From Aromatoleum petrolei (lineage in GTDB: Bacteria > Pseudomonadota > Gammaproteobacteria > Burkholderiales > Rhodocyclaceae): a stretch of 64,000 nt of DNA. How positions within the stretch are numbered: position 1 is the stretch's first letter; every line of letters starts with the position of its first letter. Shown piece after piece: positions 45,975 to 56,052 of this stretch. The notes below the pieces were generated by a model that was not told where the DNA came from, did no database searches, and saw only the letters and a program-made list of their open reading frames with translations. The position numbers were made by a program, and so were the translations under genes. The stretch is from NCBI RefSeq assembly GCF_017894385.1, contig NZ_CP059560.1:2356001-2420000 (forward strand), given 5' to 3'.

Positions 45975-48900
45975 ATGACCCAACGCCTGCGCGAGATTCC
46001 ATATAACTACACCTCGTTCTCCGACCGTGAGATCGTCATCCGCCTGCTCGGCGCCGATGCGTGGCAGACGCTCAACGCGCTGCGCGACGAACGCGTCACC
46101 GGACGCTCGGCGCGCATGCTGTACGAGGTGCTGGGCGACATCTGGGTCGTGCAGCGCAACCCCTACCTGCAGGACGATCTGCTCGGGAACCCGGAACGCC
46201 GCCAGGCGCTGATCGAAGCTCTGCGCCATCGCCTCAGCGAGGTCGAGAAGCGTCGCGAGGAAAGCGCGTCGGCCGATCCGGATCGCAGCGACAACGTGGC
46301 GCGCCTCGTGACCGCGGCGCACGGCGCAGTGGATCGCTTCGCCACCTTCTTCCACGAAACCGGCGCGCTGCGCCGGCAGACGATGAAGGCGCTCGTCCGC
46401 CACACGCGCCGCGACAACATCTGCTTCGACGGCCACGCGCGCGTCTCCCACGTCACCGACGCCACCGACTGGCGCGTCGAGTACCCCTTCGTCGTCCTGT
46501 ACCCCGACTCCGAAGAGGAGATGGCCCCGCTCGTGAAGAGCTGCATCGAGCTCGGGCTCACGATCATCCCGCGCGGCGGCGGCACCGGCTACACCGGCGG
46601 CGCCGTGCCGCTCGACGCGCGCTCGGTGGTCATCAACACCGAGAAGCTCATCGATCTCGGCAAGGTCGAAGAGATGCTGCTGCCCGATCGCAGCGGCAAT
46701 CCGGCGCGCTCCTACATGACGATCCGCACCGGCGCGGGCGTGGTCACCGAGCGCGTGGCCGAAGCCGCTGCCAGCGCGGGCCGCGTGTTCGCCGTCGACC
46801 CGACCTCGGCCAGCGCGTCGTGCATCGGCGGCAACATCGCGATGAACGCGGGCGGCAAGAAGGCCGTGCTATGGGGCACCGCGCTCGACAACCTGGCGTG
46901 GTGGAAGATGGTCACGCCCGACGGCAACTGGCTGGAGGTCGAGCGCCTCGACCACAACTTCGGCAAGATCCACGAGCAGGAGACGGTGCGGTTCCGCCTG
47001 CGCCGCTTCGACGCCGCGAACTACGCGCTGCTCGGCGAGGAGATCCTGACGCTGCCGGGCGCCTCGTGCCGCAAGACCGGGCTGGGCAAGGACGTCACCG
47101 ACAAGTTCCTCGGCGGCGTGCCGGGCGTGCAGAAGGAAGGCACGGACGGCCTGATCGTCGCCGCGCGCTGGGTGCTGCACAAGATGCCGCCGGTGACGCG
47201 CACGGTTTGTCTCGAATTCTTCGGCCAAGTGCGCGAAGCGGTGCCGGCGATCGTCGAGATCACGGACTGGTTCAAGCCGGGCGCCGAAGGCCATCGCCTC
47301 GGCGTGCAGCTCGCCGGCCTCGAGCACCTCGACGAACGCTACGTGAAGGCCGTCGGCTACACGACCAAGGCCAAGCGCCACGGCCGGCCGAAGATGGTGT
47401 TGATCGGCGACATCGTCGGCCACGACGAGGCCGCCGTGATGGCCGCGGCCTCGGAAGTCGTGCGCATGTGCAACATGCGCGCGGCCGAAGGCTTCATCGC
47501 CGTCAGCCCGGAACAGCGCAAGCGCTTCTGGCTCGACCGCTCGCGCACCGCGGCGATCTCGCGTCACACCAACGCGTTCAAGGTGAACGAGGACGTCGTG
47601 ATCCCGCTGCCGCGCATGGGCGACTACTGCGACGGCATCGAGCGCATCAACATCGAGCTGTCGACGCAGAACAAGCTCGAACTGTGCGACGCGCTGACCG
47701 AAATCCTGCTGGGCGATCTGCCGCTCGACCAGGGCGACGCCAACATCGCCGCCGACGAGCTGATCGGCGACCGCCGCCAGGCCGCGCTCGACTATGTCGC
47801 GAGCGTGCGCCGCCGCTGGCAGTGGCTGCTCGACCACCTCGACCTGCCGCTCGCGGAAGCCGAGGCACAGTTCGGCGAGTACGGCATCCACGCCGGCGAG
47901 CTGACGAACCGCGCCGCGAACCCGCGCCTCTTCCACCGGCTGCAGGACTACTCGGTGCGCACCTCGTGGAAGACCGAGCTCAAACCGCGCCTCGACAAGA
48001 TCTTCGACGGCGTCGTGTTCGGTCCGGTGCTCGCGCGCATCGCCGAAGTGCACAAGGAAGTGCTGCGCGGCCGCGTCTTCGTCGCGCTGCACATGCACGC
48101 CGGCGACGGCAACGTGCACACGAACATCCCGGTGAACTCCGACCACTATGACATGCTGCAGACCGCCAACCGCGCGGTCGACCGCATCATGGCGCTCGCG
48201 CGCTCGCTCGACGGCGTGATCTCCGGCGAGCACGGCATCGGCATCACCAAGCTCGACTATCTCACCGACGAGGAGATGGCGAACTTCTGGAGCTACAAGC
48301 ACAAGGTCGACCCGGAAGGCCGCTTCAACCGCGGCAAGCTGATGCGCAACGGGCCGATCAAGGGCAACCTCGACAACGCCTACACGCCCAGCTTCAACCT
48401 GATGGGCCACGAATCGCTGATCATGGAGCAGACCGAGATCGGCGACATCGCGCACGACATCAAGGACTGCCTGCGCTGCGGCAAGTGCAAGCCGGTGTGC
48501 TCGACCCACGTGCCGCGCGCAAACCTGCTGTACAGCCCGCGCAACAAGATCCTCAGCACCTCGCTGCTGATCGAGGCGATGCTCTACGAGGAGCAGACGA
48601 GGCGCGGGGTGTCGCTCGCGCACTGGGCCGAGTTCGAGGACGTTGCCGACCACTGCACGGTGTGCCACAAGTGCGAGAAGCCCTGCCCGGTCGATATCGA
48701 CTTCGGCGACGTGTCGATCAAGATGAGGAACCTCCTCCGCAAGCAGGGCAAGAAGAGCTTCAACCCCGGCAAGGCCGCGGCGATGGCCTTCCTCACCGCG
48801 AAGGACCCGGCGACGATCAAGCTGATCCGCACCGGCATGCTCGAATGGGGCTACAAGGCGCAGCGCCTCGGCCACCGCATCGGCAAGTCGCTGGGCCTGA

Positions 48901-49874
48901 TCCAGTCCCAGGTGAAGCAGCCGCCAGCGACGCTCGGCAAGCCGCCGATCAAGGCGCAGGTGATCCACTTCATCAACAAGCCCATGCCCGGCAACCTCCC
49001 GAAGCGCACCAGCCGCGCACTGCTCGACATCGAGGACGACAAGGTCATCCCGGTGATCCGCAATCCGCAGGTGAAGCGCGACGAGTCCGAGGCGGTGTTC
49101 TACTTCCCCGGCTGCGGTTCGGAGCGCCTCTTCAGCCAGGTTGGTCTCGCCACCCAGGCGATGCTGTACCAGATCGGCACGACGACCGTGCTGCCGCCCG
49201 GCTACCTGTGCTGCGGCTACCCGCAGACCGCCGCCGGCGAGGAGGACAAGGGCCAGCAGATCACGACCGACAATCGCGTGCTCTTCCACCGCGTCGCCAA
49301 CACGCTGAACTACCTCGACATCAAGACCGTGATCGTGTCCTGCGGCACCTGCATGGACCAGTTGCTGAAGTACCAGTTCGACAAGATCTTCCCCGGCTGC
49401 CGCCTGCTCGACATCCACGAGTACCTGATGGAGAAGGGCTTGAAACTGGAAGGCATCACGGGCACCAAGTACATGTACCACGAGCCCTGCCACACGCCGA
49501 TGAAGGTGCATGCGGGCATCAAGGTCGCCAACGAGCTCATGGGCACACGCGTCGACCTCAGCGACCGCTGCTGTGGGGAATCGGGCACGCTCGCGGCCGC
49601 GCGCCCGGACATCTCGACCCAGGTGCGCTTCCGCAAGCAGCAGGAGATCGAGAAGGGCGCGGCGGCGCTGCGCGACGGCGGCAAGGATCCGGTCAAGATC
49701 CTGACCTCCTGCCCGTCCTGCCTGCAAGGCCTGCACCGCTACGCGAACGATGCGGGCGGAGTGGAGGCGGACTACATCGTCATCGAGATCGCCAGGCACG
49801 TGCTCGGCGAGAACTGGATGCCCGAGTACGTTCAGCGCGCGAACAGCGGCGGCATCGAGCGCGTGCTGTTGTAA
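45975..49874 (+). CDS. Giant FAD-linked dehydrogenase / 4Fe-4S / CCG fusion (DUF3683 type)
   Basis: 1299 residues, presumed cytoplasmic-side enzyme. The order is a DUF3683-like N-terminus (about 1-140), FAD-binding PCMH-type domain (about 180-370, with [15 protein letters not shown]), and a GlcD-like C-terminal oxidase domain (about 400-790, with [12 protein letters not shown]). Two 4Fe-4S motifs follow: [11 protein letters not shown] near 832 and [12 protein letters not shown] near 895. Two CCG-type Cys-rich domains complete it (near 1042-1079 and 1170-1200, each C-C-G). It looks like GlcD, GlcF and GlpC activities in one chain, oxidising a 2-hydroxy acid or similar and passing electrons to quinone. 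The substrate is unknown. The ATG at 45975 has no strong ribosome site. Confidence 0.87.
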   Translation: MTQRLREIPYNYTSFSDREIVIRLLGADAWQTLNALRDERVTGRSARMLYEVLGDIWVVQRNPYLQDDLLGNPERRQALIEALRHRLSEVEKRREESASADPDRSDNVARLVTAAHGAVDRFATFFHETGALRRQTMKALVRHTRRDNICFDGHARVSHVTDATDWRVEYPFVVLYPDSEEEMAPLVKSCIELGLTIIPRGGGTGYTGGAVPLDARSVVINTEKLIDLGKVEEMLLPDRSGNPARSYMTIRTGAGVVTERVAEAAASAGRVFAVDPTSASASCIGGNIAMNAGGKKAVLWGTALDNLAWWKMVTPDGNWLEVERLDHNFGKIHEQETVRFRLRRFDAANYALLGEEILTLPGASCRKTGLGKDVTDKFLGGVPGVQKEGTDGLIVAARWVLHKMPPVTRTVCLEFFGQVREAVPAIVEITDWFKPGAEGHRLGVQLAGLEHLDERYVKAVGYTTKAKRHGRPKMVLIGDIVGHDEAAVMAAASEVVRMCNMRAAEGFIAVSPEQRKRFWLDRSRTAAISRHTNAFKVNEDVVIPLPRMGDYCDGIERINIELSTQNKLELCDALTEILLGDLPLDQGDANIAADELIGDRRQAALDYVASVRRRWQWLLDHLDLPLAEAEAQFGEYGIHAGELTNRAANPRLFHRLQDYSVRTSWKTELKPRLDKIFDGVVFGPVLARIAEVHKEVLRGRVFVALHMHAGDGNVHTNIPVNSDHYDMLQTANRAVDRIMALARSLDGVISGEHGIGITKLDYLTDEEMANFWSYKHKVDPEGRFNRGKLMRNGPIKGNLDNAYTPSFNLMGHESLIMEQTEIGDIAHDIKDCLRCGKCKPVCSTHVPRANLLYSPRNKILSTSLLIEAMLYEEQTRRGVSLAHWAEFEDVADHCTVCHKCEKPCPVDIDFGDVSIKMRNLLRKQGKKSFNPGKAAAMAFLTAKDPATIKLIRTGMLEWGYKAQRLGHRIGKSLGLIQSQVKQPPATLGKPPIKAQVIHFINKPMPGNLPKRTSRALLDIEDDKVIPVIRNPQVKRDESEAVFYFPGCGSERLFSQVGLATQAMLYQIGTTTVLPPGYLCCGYPQTAAGEEDKGQQITTDNRVLFHRVANTLNYLDIKTVIVSCGTCMDQLLKYQFDKIFPGCRLLDIHEYLMEKGLKLEGITGTKYMYHEPCHTPMKVHAGIKVANELMGTRVDLSDRCCGESGTLAAARPDISTQVRFRKQQEIEKGAAALRDGGKDPVKILTSCPSCLQGLHRYANDAGGVEADYIVIEIARHVLGENWMPEYVQRANSGGIERVLL

Positions 49875-49948
49875 GGATTTCGCCCAAGGACCTTATCCGC
49901 GACGACGGCGTCAGCCGCGCCGATTGATCGCGAGTATTGGAAGCGAAT

Positions 49949-49998
49949 GGGGGCAGGCCGGGATTTCGCATCGAATCCCGGGCTGTCCCCATTTTTTT
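49949..49998 (+). terminator. Rho-independent terminator after the fusion dehydrogenase
   Basis: A 17-base stem (49949-49965 with 49974-49990; one G-U pair and one G-G mismatch) and a run ATTTTTTT. It begins 75 bases past the dehydrogenase stop and would isolate the TonB receptor gene. The rest of the gap 49875-50141 is noncoding. Confidence 0.82.
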
Positions 49999-50088
49999 GC
50001 CTCCATTTTTGATCCGGATTTTTTCCCGCCCTCAGCCGCATGCGCCCCTGCGGCAATCGGTCGCATTTCATTCGCCTATGCGGAACAC

Positions 50089-50094
50089 GATAAT
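50089..50094 (+). promoter_or_regulatory. Candidate -10 box of the TonB-receptor gene
   Basis: GATAAT, 47 bases before the ATG, with the weak TTTCAT (50066-50071) 17 bases upstream. I did not see a clear Fur box. Confidence 0.35.
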
Positions 50095-50141
50095 GCGCGC
50101 GCCTGTTCGCTATAGCGACCGATCAATTGAAGGGAAAATCC

Positions 50142-52352
50142 ATGCAGCAGCATTTCCGCCCCGGCACCTTGGCGCTGGCTGTAACCGCACTATTTGTCGA
50201 GGCACCGGCAGCGGCCGAAACGCCCCAGGTGATGGACGAAGTGGTGATCAAGGCCGCCAGGATCCTCCCATTGCCGGCGAACGCGGAAATCCTCGGTTCC
50301 GGGGATTTGGCGGGCAAACGGTCTTTGGTGAGCGATAGCGCGCAACTGCTGCGCGACATTCCCGGAGTAGCCCTCTCGGGAGCGGGCGGCGTGTCCAGCC
50401 TGCCCGTCGTTCATGGCCTGGCCGATGACCGCAATCGCATCAAGGTGGACGGCATGGATCTCGTCTCGGCCTGCGGCAACCACATGAATCCGCCGCTCTC
50501 CTATATCGATCCGACCCATGTCGAGGACGCCCGGGTTTACGCCGGAATCATCCCGGTCAGCCTCGGCGGCGACAGCATCGGCGGCGTCATCATCGTCAAT
50601 TCGAAAACGGCACGCTTCGCACAAGCCGGTGATGGTTTGCTGACTTCCGGCGAATTGGGCGGATTTTATCGTTCAAATGGCGATGCCCATGGCGTCCATG
50701 CCTCGGCCACGCTTGCCAGTGAAAACCTGAGCGTGAGCTACCAGGGGTCGACGGCGGAATCAGACAATTACCGCGCAGCAAAGGAATTCAAGCCGGGCAC
50801 GCTCGCCACCTGGACGAAGGACGGCAGTCACTGGATTGACGGCGATGAAGTCGGCTCCTCCGCCTACAAGACGGAAAACCACTCGCTGGGGGTCGCGCTG
50901 CGCAATGACAATCATCTGGTCGAATTGAAGGTCGGATTTCAGCACATTCCCTATCAGGGTTTCCCCAACCAGCATATGGACATGACCGACAACAAGAGCA
51001 CCCAGGTCAATCTCGGCTACACCGGCAATTTCCGGTGGGGAACCCTGCGGGCCCGTGTCTATGAGGAAGCGACCCGGCACAAGATGGACTTCGGTCCGGA
51101 CAAGCTGTACTGGTATGGAGCGGCCCACAACGTGGCCGGCATGCCCATGGATACCAAGGGACGCACCACCGGCGCCGCGCTTTCGGCGGATATCGTGCTG
51201 TCCGAACGTGACCTCCTCCGCGTCGGCAGCGAATACCAGCGCTACCGGCTGGACGACTGGTGGGCACCCGTCGCCAATTCCGCGATGATGTCCCCCAATA
51301 ATTTCTGGAACATCAACGACGGACAGCGTGACCGCTTCGACGTCTTCGCCGAATGGGAAGCGCAATGGAACTCGGAGTGGATGACGCTGGCAGGGATTCG
51401 CAGTAGCACGGTCAAAATGGATGCGGGCACGGTACAGGGCTATAACGCCATGTACAACGGGGACGCGAACCGCTTCAACGCCAGTGACCGCAGCAAGAAC
51501 GATGAAAATGTCGACCTGAGCGCACTCGTTCGCTACTCACCGGCCGCGGGCCGGACCTATGAAGCGGGCTACTCGCGAAAGACCCGCTCGCCGAGCCTGT
51601 ACGAGCGCTACACGTGGTCCACGAACGGCATGGCGATGACCATGAACAACTGGCTCAATGACGGCAACGGCTACGTCGGCGATATAAACCTCAAACCGGA
51701 GGTCGCCCATACCTTCGCCTTCACCGTCGATCTGCACCAGGCCGACGGGAACAGCTGGGGGGTCAAGGCCACGCCTTATTACACCCGAGTCGATAACTAC
51801 ATCGACGCGAAATGTCGGACGACCTGCACTGCAAACCGGTTCAATTACCTGCAATTGGTCAATCGGGATGCCCGCCTGTATGGTCTCGATCTCTCCGGTT
51901 TCACCGCCCTGGGCCAGATTGAAGGCATTGGCAGCTTCACCGGCAAGGGGGTCATCGGCTACGTGAAGGGCAGGAATACGAGCTCTGACGACGATCTCTA
52001 CAACATCATGCCGCTCAATGCCCGCCTGGCCCTCGAGCATCGCATCGGGAACTGGACCAATACCGTGGAAGGGGTGCTGGTCAGAGCCAAGAACGACGTT
52101 TCACGGGTGCGCAACGAAATGAAGACGGCGGGCTATGGTCTGCTCAACCTGCGCAGCAGTTACGACACGCGGCACTACCGCATCGACCTCGGCTTGGAGA
52201 ATGCCCTCGACAAGCAATATGACCTGCCCCTGGGCGGTGCGTATATCGGCCAGGGAACGACCATGTCGCTCAACCGGCCGGATGCACCCTACGGTATTCC
52301 GGTTCCCGGCATGGGGCGCTCGCTCTACGCAGGTTTCAGCGTGAAATTCTGA
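50142..52352 (+). CDS. TonB-dependent outer-membrane receptor
   Basis: 736 residues. A signal peptide (about 1-25) precedes a TonB-box-like MDEVVIKA (about 31-38), a plug domain (about 48-165) and a 22-strand-type barrel ending in SLYAGFSVKF with terminal Phe. The plug has an unusual loop with C111-G-N-H114-M115-N116-P-P, where Cys/His/Met could bind a metal; this suggests metal uptake but is not proof. Codon use is less GC-rich than the neighbours, with more third-position A/T. The ATG at 50142 has AAGGGAAAA upstream; a TTG five codons earlier also opens the frame. No siderophore or metal genes lie beside it. Confidence 0.88.
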   Translation: MQQHFRPGTLALAVTALFVEAPAAAETPQVMDEVVIKAARILPLPANAEILGSGDLAGKRSLVSDSAQLLRDIPGVALSGAGGVSSLPVVHGLADDRNRIKVDGMDLVSACGNHMNPPLSYIDPTHVEDARVYAGIIPVSLGGDSIGGVIIVNSKTARFAQAGDGLLTSGELGGFYRSNGDAHGVHASATLASENLSVSYQGSTAESDNYRAAKEFKPGTLATWTKDGSHWIDGDEVGSSAYKTENHSLGVALRNDNHLVELKVGFQHIPYQGFPNQHMDMTDNKSTQVNLGYTGNFRWGTLRARVYEEATRHKMDFGPDKLYWYGAAHNVAGMPMDTKGRTTGAALSADIVLSERDLLRVGSEYQRYRLDDWWAPVANSAMMSPNNFWNINDGQRDRFDVFAEWEAQWNSEWMTLAGIRSSTVKMDAGTVQGYNAMYNGDANRFNASDRSKNDENVDLSALVRYSPAAGRTYEAGYSRKTRSPSLYERYTWSTNGMAMTMNNWLNDGNGYVGDINLKPEVAHTFAFTVDLHQADGNSWGVKATPYYTRVDNYIDAKCRTTCTANRFNYLQLVNRDARLYGLDLSGFTALGQIEGIGSFTGKGVIGYVKGRNTSSDDDLYNIMPLNARLALEHRIGNWTNTVEGVLVRAKNDVSRVRNEMKTAGYGLLNLRSSYDTRHYRIDLGLENALDKQYDLPLGGAYIGQGTTMSLNRPDAPYGIPVPGMGRSLYAGFSVKF

Positions 52353-52401
52353 GGACGGCGAGGACGTCCGCCGGCTCCGGAAGCCTGTCGACGGCCCCGC
52401 C

Positions 52402-52493
52402 GGGCGGGAGCAGCCGAAGGCGTATCGCGCCAGGCGGACAACATCAGTGCACAACGCGCGGCAGTCGCTGGATAGGCTGCACTGCTCCCGCCC
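52402..52493. repeat. Perfect 12-bp inverted repeat with arms 68 bases apart
   Basis: GGGCGGGAGCAG (52402-52413) and its exact reverse complement CTGCTCCCGCCC (52482-52493), in the 211-base gap between the TonB receptor and the ABC exporter. No T-run follows either arm. Confidence 0.55.
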
Positions 52494-52563
52494 TGCGACC
52501 GGACTCGTCGTCGATCCGTCTTTGCCGGTTACCGCAGCAATGCGGCAGGGCGGATAATCGGGC

Positions 52564-54360
52564 ATGTCCCGCGACATCGCTCTCCCCGCCAGCAGCCCCC
52601 GCCGCCTCTCCGTGCTGAAGGGGCTGTGGCCCTTCCTGCGCCCCTACCGCACGCGCCTGTTCCTCGCCCTGGTTCTGCTATGCCTCGGCTCGGCGCTCAT
52701 CCTGCTGATGCCGCTGGCCTTCCGCGACCTGATCGACTTCGGTTTCGGCGAGGAGGCACGTCCGGCCGAGGGCCTGGTCGCCGGACCGGGGCTGGACGCC
52801 CATTTCCTCGCACTGTTCAGCCTCGCCGCCGCATGGGCGCTCGTCGTGTCGGCACGCTATTACACGGTGACCTGGATCGGGGAGCGCGCCACGGCAGACC
52901 TGCGCTCCGCCGTCTACGCCCGCGTGCTGTCGCAATCACCACAGTTCTTCGAGACCCTGCAGACCGGCGAAGTGCTGTCGCGCCTCAGCGGCGACACCAC
53001 GCTGGTCCAAGCGGTCGTCGGCAGCTCGATCTCGATGGGCCTGCGCAGCTTCTTCCAGTTCGTCGGCGGCATGGCCATGCTGGCCGTCACCAGTCTTCAC
53101 CTCTTCGCGCTCAATCTCGGCCTGATGGCCCTGCTGGCGCTGCCCATCGTCGCCATCGGCCGCAAGGTCAAGCGGCTGTCGCGCGAGTCGCAGGACCGCA
53201 TCGCCGACGCGACGGCCCTTGCCGGCGAGATCCTCAATGCGATGCCCACCGTGCAGGCCTATACGCAGGAAGGCTACGAGGCGGCGCGCTTTGCGGGGGC
53301 GGCCGACACGGCCTTCGCCACCGCCATTCGCCGCACGCGCGTGCGCGCGGCGCTGACGGCGGTGATCATCACGGCAGTGATGGGAACCATCGTGTTCGTA
53401 CTGTGGGTCGGCGCGCGCCAGGTGCACCAAGGCGTCATGACCCAGGGACAGCTGGCGTCCTTCGTTCTCTATGCGATGCTCGTTGCGGGGGGCGTCGGCA
53501 CGATGGCGGAGGTGTGGGGCGACGTGATGCGCGCCGCCGGCGCGACCGGGCGCCTGCTCGAACTGCTGCACGCCGACAGCGCCGTACCCGAAGCCGCCGA
53601 GCCGCAGGCGCCGCGGCTTCCGGCGCAGGCCGCGCTCAGCTTCGAGCACCTCACCCTGTGCTACCCCGCCCGGCCGCAGGCGCGCGCCCTGGACGACATC
53701 TGCCTGGAGGTCGCGCACGGCGAAAGCGTCGCGCTCGTCGGCCCATCCGGCGCCGGCAAGACCAGCCTGTTCCAGGTCCTGCTGCGCTACTACGATTCCA
53801 CCGGCGGACGCATCCGCCTCAACGGTCAGGACATCCGTGACCTGAGCCTGCACGACCTGCGCCGTGGCATCGCGATCGTCCCGCAGGAACCGGTGATCTT
53901 CTCGGCGACGGCGCTGGAGAACATCCGCTACGGCCGTCCCGGCGCGAGCGACGCCGACGTCATCGCCGCGGCCCGCGCCGCGCGGGTGGATGAATTCGTC
54001 GAGCGCCTGCCGGAAGGCTATCGCACTTTCCTCGGCGAGCGCGGCACCCGCCTTTCGGGCGGGCAACGCCAGCGCATCGCGATCGCGCGGGCCATCCTGA
54101 AAGGCGCGCCCCTGCTGCTTCTCGACGAAGCCACCAGCGCCCTCGACGCCGAGTCGGAGATCCTCGTGCAGAAGGGCCTCGACAGCGCGATGCAGGGCCG
54201 CACGACGCTGGTCATCGCCCATCGCCTGGCGACGGTGCAGAGGGTCGACCGCATCGTGGTCCTCGACCAGGGCCGCATCGTCGAAACCGGCACCCCGGAC
54301 GACCTGCGCCGCCAGGGTGGCCTGTACGCGCGCCTCGCGGCCCTGCAGCTCGGCATCTGA
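52564..54360 (+). CDS. ABC exporter, membrane and ATPase domains fused (MsbA-like)
   Basis: 598 residues. The six-helix transmembrane domain spans about 30-330. The nucleotide-binding domain has Walker A GPSGAGKTSLFQ (about 394-405), Q-loop VPQEPVIFSATA, signature LSGGQRQRIAIARAIL, Walker B LLLLDEATSALDAES and switch His IAHRLAT. It works as a homodimer exporting a lipid-like or hydrophobic compound. The name msbA is not certain, as many half-transporters share this layout. No partner gene is adjacent. Confidence 0.9.
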   Translation: MSRDIALPASSPRRLSVLKGLWPFLRPYRTRLFLALVLLCLGSALILLMPLAFRDLIDFGFGEEARPAEGLVAGPGLDAHFLALFSLAAAWALVVSARYYTVTWIGERATADLRSAVYARVLSQSPQFFETLQTGEVLSRLSGDTTLVQAVVGSSISMGLRSFFQFVGGMAMLAVTSLHLFALNLGLMALLALPIVAIGRKVKRLSRESQDRIADATALAGEILNAMPTVQAYTQEGYEAARFAGAADTAFATAIRRTRVRAALTAVIITAVMGTIVFVLWVGARQVHQGVMTQGQLASFVLYAMLVAGGVGTMAEVWGDVMRAAGATGRLLELLHADSAVPEAAEPQAPRLPAQAALSFEHLTLCYPARPQARALDDICLEVAHGESVALVGPSGAGKTSLFQVLLRYYDSTGGRIRLNGQDIRDLSLHDLRRGIAIVPQEPVIFSATALENIRYGRPGASDADVIAAARAARVDEFVERLPEGYRTFLGERGTRLSGGQRQRIAIARAILKGAPLLLLDEATSALDAESEILVQKGLDSAMQGRTTLVIAHRLATVQRVDRIVVLDQGRIVETGTPDDLRRQGGLYARLAALQLGI

Positions 54361-54487
54361 GCCTGGGCAGTCAAGCTGGCGGCGGCGCTACGACAAGCGG
54401 GTAGCATGAAGGTGTAGACTTCGAAGCTTGCCCCGGGGGCGTCGCGCAGCCGCCGATTCCCGCCCCGGCGAGTTCCACGGAGATGCC

Positions 54488-55903
54488 ATGCGCAAACGCG
54501 ACATCACGCTCACGACCGATCAGAAAGCGCTCGCGATCAATCTCGACAAGTACAAGTACGGGTCGATCGTCGAGATCGGCGCAGGACAGGAAGTGGCACG
54601 GCGCTTTTTCTCCGTCGGCGCCGCCGCCGGCACCATCGCGAAGACCATGTCGGCCTACGACATGGCCGTCAGCGACGACATCTACGGGCACGTGGATCGC
54701 TACGTGAGTCGCGCGCGGCTGCTGCAGATGCTGGAAAAGGAATTCACCCAGGTCGTCGACCGGCTCGCCCATTTGCGGGCGAAGAACACGACCTTCTTCG
54801 CCTACGCCGCAACCGTGACTGCCCGCAGCTTCAAGCAGAAGAACGAATGTCACGGCTGGGTCGGCATCCGCCTGCAACTGCATCCGGGCGCACTGCCCAG
54901 CGACGTGATCATGCATGTGCGCATGCTCGACAACGACAATGCGCTGCAGTCGGAGGCGCTCGGCATCCTCGGCGTGAACCTGATCCACGGCGCCTTCCTC
55001 TATCACCAGAACCCGGAGTGGGTCGTCGAGGCGCTGGCGGACGGACTCGGCTCCGACCGCATCGAGGTCGACCTGATCCACTTCTCCGGCCCCTACTTCG
55101 AGGAGGTCGAGAACCGCCTGATGAACCTGCACCTGATCCGCGCATGGCTCACGCGAGCGGTGGTGTTCAATCCGGCGGGCGAAGTGGTCGTCCCGGGAGA
55201 GTTGTTCTATCGCAAGCCGGTCACGGTCATGCGCGGCAGCTTCAAGCCGGTGACGCTGGTGAACGTCGACATGATGGCCGCGGCCCTCAAGCAGTTCAGC
55301 CAGCTCGCGGCGGTGGATGAGAACGAGACCCTGTCGCTCGCAGAGATCACCATGAACTCGCTCGTGAGCGGGGACAACGTGGACGACGCCGACTTCCTCG
55401 CGCGCATCGACCTGCTCGCGTCGCAGGGCTGCACGGTGATGGTGTCGGACTACGTGCGCTTCTTCCGCCTGCGCGCCTATCTGCGCCGCTACACGCAGAA
55501 GCCCATCGGCATCGTGCTGTCGGTGCGCGACTTCGATTTCCTGTTCGACGAGAAGTACTACGAGGGCCTGGAGGGTGGCATCCTCGAAGCCTTCGGCAAG
55601 CTGTTCCCCGACAACACGCACGTCTACGTGTATCCCTCGCGCCCGCGCCACGGCGACTCCACTGCCCTGGTCACGCTGGACAACGTCGAGGTGCCCGCCA
55701 ACCTGCGCCACCTGCTCGCCTTCCTCAAGGAAAACCACAAGCTGATCGCCGTCGAACCGCGCGACGACAGCCACCTGCACATCGACGCCACCGAGGTGCT
55801 GGCCGCGCTGCGCCGCGGCCGCGGTGAATGGGAGCAGGACGTGCCAGAGGTGGTCGCCGCGCGGATCATCGAATCGCGCCTGCTCGGCTTCGACACGGAA
55901 TGA
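54488..55903 (+). CDS. Conserved protein of unknown function (large soluble family)
   Basis: 471 residues, no signal peptide or membrane helix. It begins MRKRDITLTTDQKALAINLD. Likely conserved stretches are G-A-G-Q-E-V-A-R-R-F-F, G-A-A-A-G-T-I-A-K-T-M-S-A-Y-D-M, K-Q-K-N-E-C-H-G-W-V-G-I-R and D-N-V-D-D-A-D-F-L-x-R-I-D. I recall near-identical N-terminal patterns in cyanobacterial and proteobacterial proteins that databases sometimes call TonB-dependent receptor or nicotinate-nucleotide adenylyltransferase. Nothing in the sequence supports either name: there is no signal peptide, barrel or nucleotidyltransferase HxGH motif. GGAG precedes the ATG at 54488. Confidence 0.75.
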   Translation: MRKRDITLTTDQKALAINLDKYKYGSIVEIGAGQEVARRFFSVGAAAGTIAKTMSAYDMAVSDDIYGHVDRYVSRARLLQMLEKEFTQVVDRLAHLRAKNTTFFAYAATVTARSFKQKNECHGWVGIRLQLHPGALPSDVIMHVRMLDNDNALQSEALGILGVNLIHGAFLYHQNPEWVVEALADGLGSDRIEVDLIHFSGPYFEEVENRLMNLHLIRAWLTRAVVFNPAGEVVVPGELFYRKPVTVMRGSFKPVTLVNVDMMAAALKQFSQLAAVDENETLSLAEITMNSLVSGDNVDDADFLARIDLLASQGCTVMVSDYVRFFRLRAYLRRYTQKPIGIVLSVRDFDFLFDEKYYEGLEGGILEAFGKLFPDNTHVYVYPSRPRHGDSTALVTLDNVEVPANLRHLLAFLKENHKLIAVEPRDDSHLHIDATEVLAALRRGRGEWEQDVPEVVAARIIESRLLGFDTE

Positions 55904-56052
55904 TCCCGTGGCCGCGGGGTGAGCGGACGGCCGCGGCACACGCGCGCGGAGCGTGGCAGTCGCACCACGATCGACTAGATTGAATGACCGGGGCGGAGAT
56001 GGCGAACCGCCCTGCGCAGCGAGTCGAGGCAACGGTCGGGGGAGCGCGAATC

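Noticed and set aside
46869..49799. A 976-codon open frame on the minus strand
   Set aside because: It lies wholly antisense to the fusion dehydrogenase, whose domains and Fe-S motifs are clear. Long antisense frames are expected at this GC content.
54428..54487. A 20-codon N-terminal extension of the unknown-family protein
   Set aside because: It is polar and has no ribosome site, whereas GGAG precedes the ATG at 54488.
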